DNA of 6,937 nt from NCBI GenBank assembly GCA_937877295.1, contig CALFIV010000098.1, positions 1-6,937 of the forward strand, written 5' to 3'. The translations under genes were made by a program, and so were the position numbers. Source of the DNA: an uncultured Clostridia bacterium (GTDB lineage: Bacteria > Bacillota_A > Clostridia > Christensenellales > CAG-138). Of the stretch, positions 1 to 4,476 are shown piece after piece; within the stretch, counting starts at the first letter, position 1, and each line of letters starts with the position of its first letter. The notes under the pieces were generated by a model. It was not told the DNA's origin. It worked only from the letters and a program-made list of their open reading frames with translations, and ran no database searches.

Positions 1-344
1 ACGACGGCAGCGTCTTTATCGCGTCGCCCGACCAGGCGGCAGCCGAAGAAGCGAAGCGTATCATCGACGGTATCGTCGAAGAGATCGAGGTCGGCAAGGT
101 CTACCTCGGAACGGTGGTCGGCATCAAGGAATTCGGCGCATTCGTCAACCTGAAGCCCGGTACGGACGGTCTCCTGCACATCTCGCGCATTGCGAAGGAA
201 CGCGTCAACAAGGTGGAAGACGTGCTGAACCTCGGCGATCAGGTGCTCGTGCGGGTATTCGAAATCGATCCCAAGACCGGCAAGATCGGCCTGACCCGCA
301 AGGATCTGCTCCCCGATACCAAGAAGGATAAGGAAGAGCACTGA
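1..344 (+). CDS. pnp: Polyribonucleotide nucleotidyltransferase (PNPase), 3' end only
   Basis: This is the C-terminal 113 residues of PNPase, the phosphorolytic 3'-to-5' exoribonuclease that degrades mRNA in the cytoplasm. The reading frame is open from base 3 (bases 1-2 are the end of a split codon) to the TGA at 342-344; the start lies outside the window. The first 25 or so residues ([10 protein letters not shown], then an Ala/Glu-rich helix and RIIDGI) match the end of the KH RNA-binding domain. An S1 RNA-binding domain follows, with the typical strings [28 protein letters not shown] and IGLTRKDLL. The tail after S1 is short and charged (DTKKDKEEH). The two RNase PH-like catalytic domains are not visible. 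The downstream M16 peptidase gene repeats the pnp-mlpA neighbourhood known from B. subtilis, where ylxY lies between them; ylxY is absent here. Confidence 0.96.
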   Translation, partial: DGSVFIASPDQAAAEEAKRIIDGIVEEIEVGKVYLGTVVGIKEFGAFVNLKPGTDGLLHISRIAKERVNKVEDVLNLGDQVLVRVFEIDPKTGKIGLTRKDLLPDTKKDKEEH

Positions 345-354
345 CGAACAGAAT

Positions 355-505
355 AAAGAGGGGGCAGTTAAGGAAGTCCTGTCATTCTGAGCCTAAGGCG
401 AAGAATCTTTTAGAAACGCATGAAATCAGCATTATTTCAAGATCCTTCGCCGCAAATGCTCCTCAGGATGACGCATCTTCAGACTTTCTTAACAGCCCCC
501 TTTTT
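355..505. repeat. Long imperfect inverted repeat, MITE/REP-like element
   Basis: These 151 bases fill the pnp-M16 gap and fold back on themselves almost end to end. The outer arms are 355-378 and 482-505: 21 of 24 positions are complementary, and two of the three mismatches would be G-U pairs in RNA. An inner pair of arms follows at 381-409 and 439-472. Its two conserved blocks are GTCATTCTGAG against a copy with one change, and GGCGAAGAATCTT against a copy with one change, separated by unequal spacers of 5 and 10 bases. A small GAAAT/ATTTC stem (422-426 with 434-438) closes the tip. Both ends are flanked by TA (354-355 and 505-506), which would fit the TA target duplication of Tc1/mariner or IS630-type elements, though a dinucleotide is weak evidence. 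From memory, the GTCATTCTGAG...CGAAGAATCT pattern occurs as a dispersed intergenic repeat in many bacteria. No protein is encoded. Confidence 0.8.
359..505 (+). terminator. Possible intrinsic terminator of pnp, formed by the inverted repeat
   Basis: The base of the inverted repeat is a GC-rich stem: AGGGGGC on the 5' side (from 359) pairs with GCCCCC (495-500), and five Ts (501-505) follow at once. A GC stem followed by a U-run is the pattern of a Rho-independent terminator. The stem is much longer than usual, because the whole element folds, and its 5' side is far from its 3' side, so termination efficiency cannot be judged by eye. On the minus strand the matching tract is interrupted (CTCTTTATT), so any termination should favour the + direction. 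If it works, the M16 gene downstream needs a promoter that I could not identify. Confidence 0.5.
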
Positions 506-510
506 ACATC

Positions 511-520
511 GGAGGTGATC
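511..520 (+). promoter_or_regulatory. Very strong ribosome binding site deciding a TTG start
   Basis: GGAGGTGATC is complementary over all ten bases to the usual 3' end of bacterial 16S rRNA (GAUCACCUCC). It sits four bases upstream of the TTG at 525 and fixes that codon as the start of the M16 peptidase gene. The strong site may compensate for the weak TTG start codon. Confidence 0.85.
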
Positions 521-524
521 GGAT

Positions 525-1811
525 TTGATTGAAACAACAACGTTACAAAACGGCATTCGCGTGGTGACGGAGCGCATGGAAGGTGTGCGCTCGGTGGCGA
601 TCGGCGTGTGGGTCAACGCCGGTTCGGTGTTTGAAACCGCAGAAAACGCGGGCGTGTCGCACTTTGTGGAGCACATGCTGTTTAAGGGCACGAAGACGCG
701 CAGCGCGTCGGATATCGCGGCAGAGATGGACGCGCTCGGCGGCAATCTCAACGCATTTACCGCCAAGGAATGCACCTGCTTCCACGTCAAGGTGCTCGAT
801 GAGGACCTCGAAGCTGCGGTCGGCATCCTTGCCGATATCATTCTGAACAGCAGCATCGACCCGGAGGAGCTCGACAAGGAGCGCAGCGTGGTGCTCGAGG
901 AGCTCGCCATGACCGAGGACAGTCCGGAGGATGTGGTCTTTGACCGCGCCTGTGCGGGCTTCTTCCGCAAGACTCCGCTCGAATCGGAGATCCTCGGCAC
1001 GAACGGGACGGTCGGGCGCATGCAGCGCGGCGATCTTTTCGCCTATATGGCGCGTCACTACACGGCAGAAAACCTCGTGCTGTCCGTTGCGGGCAGTTTT
1101 GAGCCGCAAGCGCTGATCGAGCTGTTGGAGCGCAGCTTCCGGGCGGCGGCGCACAGCACGCGTATCGAAGCGCCGAAGATCGCGCCGCAGGACGGGATCT
1201 ATACGGAGTTTGTCAAAAAGGACGTCGAACAGACGCATCTGTGCATCGTCATTCCCGGCGCGCCGCTCGGGACGGAATCGTACGAAACGCTGGCGGTGCT
1301 GTCCAATGCGCTGGGCGGCAGCATGAGTTCGCGGCTCTTTCAGCACATCCGAGAGGAACGCGGGCTTGCGTATTCGGTCTATTCCTATCCGATGTCCTAC
1401 CGCGGCACGGGCTGCCTTTGCCTGTATGCGGGCTGTACCGAGGCGCAGAGCAAAGAGGTGCTTTCACTGATGCTGAAGGAGATCGACGAGATGCGGCAAA
1501 ACGGGATCACGGAGGCGGAGTTTTCGCGCGCAAAACAGCAGCTCAAGGGCAGTTATCTGCTCGGCATGGAATCGACCATGGCGCACATGAGCGCGCTCGG
1601 CAAGACGGCGCTGCTGCTCAATGAAGAATATCAAATTGAGACTATCCTAAACCGCATCGAATGTGTTACAATAGAAGCGGTACAACAATCTGCGCGCGAC
1701 CGGTTTGCACCGAACAGCCTGTCGTGCTGTGCAGTCGGACGGGACGAGGCGGCAGGAAACGCGCTTCTGTCCGACGTACGCGCGTGGTGGGAGCGCAGAC
1801 AAACAAACTGA
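525..1811 (+). CDS. mlpA: M16 family zinc metallopeptidase (MlpA/YmxG type)
   Basis: This 428-residue protein belongs to the pitrilysin / mitochondrial processing peptidase family (M16). It has the inverted zinc motif HFVEH at residues 46-50 (His46 and His50 bind zinc, Glu49 is the catalytic base) and a third acidic ligand about 75 residues later, at Glu125/126 in the LEELAMTED segment. The N-terminal half is the active domain; the inactive C-terminal M16 domain contains the conserved ERGLAYSVYS string around residues 277-286. The length is normal for single-chain bacterial M16B enzymes (about 410-430 residues). There is no signal peptide or membrane segment, so it should be cytoplasmic. Its start is TTG at 525, set by a perfect ribosome binding site. 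The position just after pnp matches B. subtilis mlpA (ymxG), hence the symbol. Substrates are not evident from the sequence. The stop is 12 bases from the next start. Confidence 0.93.
   Translation: MIETTTLQNGIRVVTERMEGVRSVAIGVWVNAGSVFETAENAGVSHFVEHMLFKGTKTRSASDIAAEMDALGGNLNAFTAKECTCFHVKVLDEDLEAAVGILADIILNSSIDPEELDKERSVVLEELAMTEDSPEDVVFDRACAGFFRKTPLESEILGTNGTVGRMQRGDLFAYMARHYTAENLVLSVAGSFEPQALIELLERSFRAAAHSTRIEAPKIAPQDGIYTEFVKKDVEQTHLCIVIPGAPLGTESYETLAVLSNALGGSMSSRLFQHIREERGLAYSVYSYPMSYRGTGCLCLYAGCTEAQSKEVLSLMLKEIDEMRQNGITEAEFSRAKQQLKGSYLLGMESTMAHMSALGKTALLLNEEYQIETILNRIECVTIEAVQQSARDRFAPNSLSCCAVGRDEAAGNALLSDVRAWWERRQTN
1664..1672 (+). promoter_or_regulatory. Possible extended -10 promoter inside the M16 gene
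   Basis: TGTTACAAT reads as an extended -10 element (TGn followed by TACAAT, one change from TATAAT). It lies in an AT-rich island (about 1619-1690) within GC-rich coding sequence. No good -35 sits 16-18 bases upstream; a TTGAGA at 1636-1641 is 25 bases away and too distant. Transcription from here would start near 1679 and reach the HlyD-like gene with a leader of about 145 bases. The codons forming the site (GTT, ACA, ATA) are not those favoured elsewhere in the gene. Confidence 0.3.
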
Positions 1812-1823
1812 GAGGAACAAACC

Positions 1824-3044
1824 ATGGAACGAAAGCTCAAGGCAAACAGACGCTTTTTTATACTCGCGCTGCTCGGCGTCGTGCTTTTGGTGCTGTTCGT
1901 TCTTGGCGCGATCTATCTGCTTCGGCGGGTTACGGGCAACGTGCGGCGGCTCGATACGATGACAATCTATACCGAGGTCGAAAGCGACGCGGTCGTGGTG
2001 CGCAGCGAGCGGCTGATCACCGAAACGGCGAGCGAAAGCCGCATTCTGCTGAACGAAGGCGCGTTGGTGTCCGAAGGCGACGCGATCGCCGTGCTGTATC
2101 CGTATTCGTATGAGAGCTCGCTGGCGGCGATCTGCGCCAAAGAGGTGGAGATCTATACACATCTGGAATCGCTGATCAAGACGGCGACGCCGGGCGGCGC
2201 GCTGCCGGCTTCGGTGGAGCAGTACAATACCAACATCGAATGGATCTCGGAGCAGATGCGGCAGGCCTCGATCGGCAAAACGCGCACCGCGGAATACGCA
2301 AAGATCGAGGAGCAGATGATTGCTCTTCTGGAGGGCAGACGCAATCTGATGGTGTCACTGCTTCCGGACGCTTCGATGGCTGCGGATGAGCTTCAGACGC
2401 TGGACGCCATGAAGCAGAACTTTGAGACGAACAGCGCAAAGACCGTCTATTCGGAGTTCAACGGCTATGTGAGCTTCTATTCCGACGCAAACGAGGAAAA
2501 CCTGAGAGATATTTCGCAGCTCACCGTGCCGCTGGTCAAGCGTATTCTCAATTCGCCGTCCATCAGCATGGACAATGAAAACTTCTACTATCGCATTGTG
2601 ACCGACCGCACCAGCTGGTATCTGGCGTTCGTCGTGGGCGGCACGAGCGAAAACCGTCTGATGCCGGGGCTGACCTATTCCTTTACGATCAAAGGCGTGT
2701 CCGGCGCGTATCAGGGAACGATCGTGACGGAGAAGCCCACCGCAAGCGGTGTTCTGTACGTCATGCAGATCAATGCGGACGTGCGGCCGGTGCTGACCAC
2801 GCGCGTGGTCGAGATTTCGGTGCAGAACAATGCAACGGGTCTGTATGTGCCGCTGGATTACATCCGGTACGAGGACGGTACGCCGTATGTCTACGTGAAG
2901 GCGACGGACGGCAGCTATCAGAGCATCGCGGTGTACATCGCGGGTTCGGACGGTGAGAACGCGATCATCTCGGCGCGCGACAGCACGATCACACTGTTCC
3001 AGGGCCTCAAGGTACGCATTCCGCCGGATGAGGAGGATGAATGA
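1824..3044 (+). CDS. Membrane-anchored HlyD-like (periplasmic adaptor-type) protein
   Basis: This 406-residue protein has a basic N-terminus, one strong transmembrane segment at about residues 11-33 and a large, presumably extracytoplasmic remainder. Residues 56-95 look like the first half of a barrel-sandwich (lipoyl-like) domain, ending LVSEGDAIAVLYP. Residues 98-200 are largely helical with charged heptad-like stretches (an adaptor hairpin), and 207-222 (VYSEFNGYVSFYS) look like the returning half of the barrel-sandwich. Residues 258-400 are beta-rich, with VPLDYIRYEDGTPYVYV and GLKVRIP, as in the beta-barrel and membrane-proximal domains of HlyD/RND adaptors. The family usually joins an ABC or RND pump to an outer component, but no ATPase or permease is nearby. 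The start is ATG 1824, seven bases after AGAGGA. It lies 12 bases after the M16 gene and one base before yggS. HlyD-like fold is likely; role unknown. Confidence 0.75.
   Translation: MERKLKANRRFFILALLGVVLLVLFVLGAIYLLRRVTGNVRRLDTMTIYTEVESDAVVVRSERLITETASESRILLNEGALVSEGDAIAVLYPYSYESSLAAICAKEVEIYTHLESLIKTATPGGALPASVEQYNTNIEWISEQMRQASIGKTRTAEYAKIEEQMIALLEGRRNLMVSLLPDASMAADELQTLDAMKQNFETNSAKTVYSEFNGYVSFYSDANEENLRDISQLTVPLVKRILNSPSISMDNENFYYRIVTDRTSWYLAFVVGGTSENRLMPGLTYSFTIKGVSGAYQGTIVTEKPTASGVLYVMQINADVRPVLTTRVVEISVQNNATGLYVPLDYIRYEDGTPYVYVKATDGSYQSIAVYIAGSDGENAIISARDSTITLFQGLKVRIPPDEEDE
3031..3036 (+). promoter_or_regulatory. Ribosome binding site that decides the yggS start
   Basis: AGGAGG lies inside the last codons of the HlyD-like gene, nine bases before ATG 3046. 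The yggS frame stays open upstream to 2953 and contains further ATGs at 3028 and 3037, but 3037 directly abuts this site and 3028 precedes it. The upstream extension is Arg-rich, as expected for a shadow of another gene. The start is therefore placed at 3046. Confidence 0.85.
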
Positions 3045-3045
3045 T

Positions 3046-3732
3046 ATGACGATACTGGAAAATCTCACGCAGGTCCGCGAAGAAATGCGCCGTGCGTGCG
3101 AACGCAGCGGCAGAAACGTTGACGAAGTGACACTGATCGCGGTTACAAAATATGTGGAAACGGCGCGCATTGCGGAGGCGGTGGCCGCCGGCGTGACCGA
3201 AATCGGCGAAAACCGGGCGCAGGAGTTCACGGAAAAGTTAACTTTTTATGAACAGAATCACTTGCGGGCACATTTTATTGGACAACTGCAAACGAATAAA
3301 GTAAAATACATATGTGGAAAAGCAGACCTGATCCAATCGGTGGATCGGGAATCGCTGCTTGACGCGATCGCTGCATATGCACAAAAGCACGGCGTCGTGC
3401 AGGATATTCTGATCGAGGTCAACATCGCTGGAGAGATTCAGAAGGGCGGCGTGGCACTGCAGGATCTGGACGCGCTTGCGGAGCGCATTGCCGGTCTTTC
3501 ATCCGTGCGCCTACGCGGTCTGATGTGCGTACCGCCCGCAACCGATCCGGAAGCGGTGCGGCCGTATTTTCGGACCATGCGCCGCCGATACGAGCAGCTC
3601 AAGACTGCGTATCCGGCGCTGCCGATCGATACGCTGTCGATGGGCATGAGCCACGATTATCCGGTGGCGATCGAAGAGGGCGCGACGACGGTGCGCGTCG
3701 GTACTGCGATTTTCGGACCGCGAAACTATTAG
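3046..3732 (+). CDS. yggS: YggS/PROSC family PLP-binding protein
   Basis: This 228-residue protein is the usual length for YggS (YlmE in B. subtilis), a cytoplasmic fold-type III pyridoxal-phosphate binding protein that keeps PLP levels balanced and has no confirmed enzyme activity. The PLP lysine is Lys35 in LIAVTKY. Other family strings follow in order: EIGENRAQEF, HFIGQLQTNKVKYI, the LRGLMC strand with its CVPP continuation, and the C-terminal SMGMSHDYPVAIEEGATTVR plus VGTAIFGPRNY, which bind the phosphate. It starts one base after the stop of the HlyD-like gene and ends 12 bases before sepF, whose ribosome binding site overlaps its TAG stop. A yggS-sepF pairing is typical of Gram-positive bacteria and cyanobacteria. 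The middle (3231-3320) is strikingly AT-rich compared with the rest, although the protein sequence there is normal and conserved. Confidence 0.96.
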   Translation: MTILENLTQVREEMRRACERSGRNVDEVTLIAVTKYVETARIAEAVAAGVTEIGENRAQEFTEKLTFYEQNHLRAHFIGQLQTNKVKYICGKADLIQSVDRESLLDAIAAYAQKHGVVQDILIEVNIAGEIQKGGVALQDLDALAERIAGLSSVRLRGLMCVPPATDPEAVRPYFRTMRRRYEQLKTAYPALPIDTLSMGMSHDYPVAIEEGATTVRVGTAIFGPRNY

Positions 3733-3744
3733 GAGGACAACAAA

Positions 3745-4173
3745 ATGGGTAAGTTTTTGAATTTCATCGGACTCGAAGAATCGGACGAGGAAGAATCCTA
3801 TCAGGACGAGCTTCAGCCGGAACAGCCGAAGAAGGAAGCGCGCTCGAGACGGCGCGAGAATCAGCTCGTCGGCGGAGGCGAGGCACAGCCCGTTCCGCAG
3901 AATCTGGCCGCCATGAAGATGATCGTCTATCATCCGGTGTGCTACGACGATGCGCAGAACATTGTGGACAATCTCAAGAACCGCCGTCCGGTCATCGTCA
4001 ACATGGAAGAGCTCGAGGGAAGCTGCGCGCAGCGCGTGCTTGACTTTCTGCTCGGCGCGATCTATGCACAGAACGGTACGATCAACAAGATCTCCAGAGG
4101 GATCTTTCTGGTCGCGCCGCACGACGTCGCCGTGGAGGACACGGGTGAGGATTCCGGCTACACCGACATGTAA
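3745..4173 (+). CDS. sepF: Cell division protein SepF
   Basis: SepF is an FtsZ-binding protein that anchors and bundles FtsZ filaments at the inner face of the membrane, partly replacing FtsA. This copy has 142 residues, a typical length. Residues 1-10 (MGKFLNFIGL) are the amphipathic membrane-binding helix. Residues 11-55 form a charged, low-complexity linker rich in Glu, Arg and Lys. Residues 57-130 form the SepF core (DUF552): MKMIVYHPVCYDDAQNI, RPVIVNMEEL, the helix QRVLDFLLGAIYAQNG and KISRGIFLVAP. The Gly-rich helix-turn region around 104-111 corresponds to the dimer and FtsZ-binding surface of the family. The start is ATG 3745, eight bases after AGGAGG (3731-3736), which overlaps the yggS stop. 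Its neighbours yggS and a DivIVA-domain gene match the B. subtilis ylm cluster. Confidence 0.96.
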   Translation: MGKFLNFIGLEESDEEESYQDELQPEQPKKEARSRRRENQLVGGGEAQPVPQNLAAMKMIVYHPVCYDDAQNIVDNLKNRRPVIVNMEELEGSCAQRVLDFLLGAIYAQNGTINKISRGIFLVAPHDVAVEDTGEDSGYTDM

Positions 4174-4188
4174 CGCGCGGCGTTCGTC

Positions 4189-4476
4189 ATGATCAAAGCG
4201 GAAAACATCGCCAATAAAGAGTTCAAAAAAGCACTGTTCGGGTACGACCGCGAGGATGTGGATCGCTATCTGGACGAATTGATTATACAGCTTCGGCAGA
4301 TGGAGGAGGAGCGCAAAGAGATGGTTTCCACCATCGAATACCTCGTTTCCGAAATGACCGGTCAGGTCGGGAAAGCCCCTGCGCATGAGCAGGCGGTCGG
4401 ACCGATCTCTCCGCATGCCACGGTCAGCGACGCGGAACGGCGTCGTGCCGCCGAAGCGGAAAAGGAAGCTCGTTGA
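4189..4476 (+). CDS. Short DivIVA-domain protein
   Basis: This 95-residue protein carries the DivIVA N-terminal domain: residues 6-31 include NKEFKKALFGYD and VDRYLDEL, the signature of the membrane-curvature-sensing head. A coiled-coil segment follows (about 28-56, rich in Glu, Gln, Leu and Met), then a Pro/Ala-containing stretch (59-80) and a charged Arg/Glu/Ala tail. Typical DivIVA has about 160 or more residues and a long C-terminal coiled coil for tetramer formation, which is missing. The head's tip reads Leu16-Phe17 where B. subtilis DivIVA has Phe17-Arg18, so the hydrophobic residue is kept but the arginine is lost. It does not look frameshifted, because the next frame belongs to ygiQ. 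No Shine-Dalgarno is visible in the 15 bases after sepF, so translation may depend on coupling. DivIVA/GpsB-like proteins scaffold division and wall synthesis at the membrane; the exact role here is inferred. Confidence 0.85.
   Translation: MIKAENIANKEFKKALFGYDREDVDRYLDELIIQLRQMEEERKEMVSTIEYLVSEMTGQVGKAPAHEQAVGPISPHATVSDAERRRAAEAEKEAR

Noticed and set aside
479..1346. Long minus-strand open frames opposite the M16 gene (479-1021 and 543-1346)
   Set aside because: They run opposite a well-supported gene, their translations are Arg/His/Ser-rich as expected for GC-rich shadow frames, and they match no family I recognise.
1636..1672. TTGAGA paired with TACAAT as a full -35/-10 promoter
   Set aside because: The spacing is 25 bases, too long for SigA; only the extended -10 reading was kept, with low confidence.
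2795..2810. Perfect 16-bp palindrome GACCACGCGCGTGGTC in the HlyD-like gene
   Set aside because: It uses ordinary codons (Leu-Thr-Thr-Arg-Val-Val) in GC-rich coding sequence and has no associated promoter, so it is most likely chance; it would matter only if repeated elsewhere in the genome.
2953..3045. N-terminal extension of yggS to the upstream ATG at 2953
   Set aside because: The extension is Arg/Ser-rich, lies inside the HlyD-like gene and precedes the AGGAGG site; family proteins begin close to the residue encoded at 3046.
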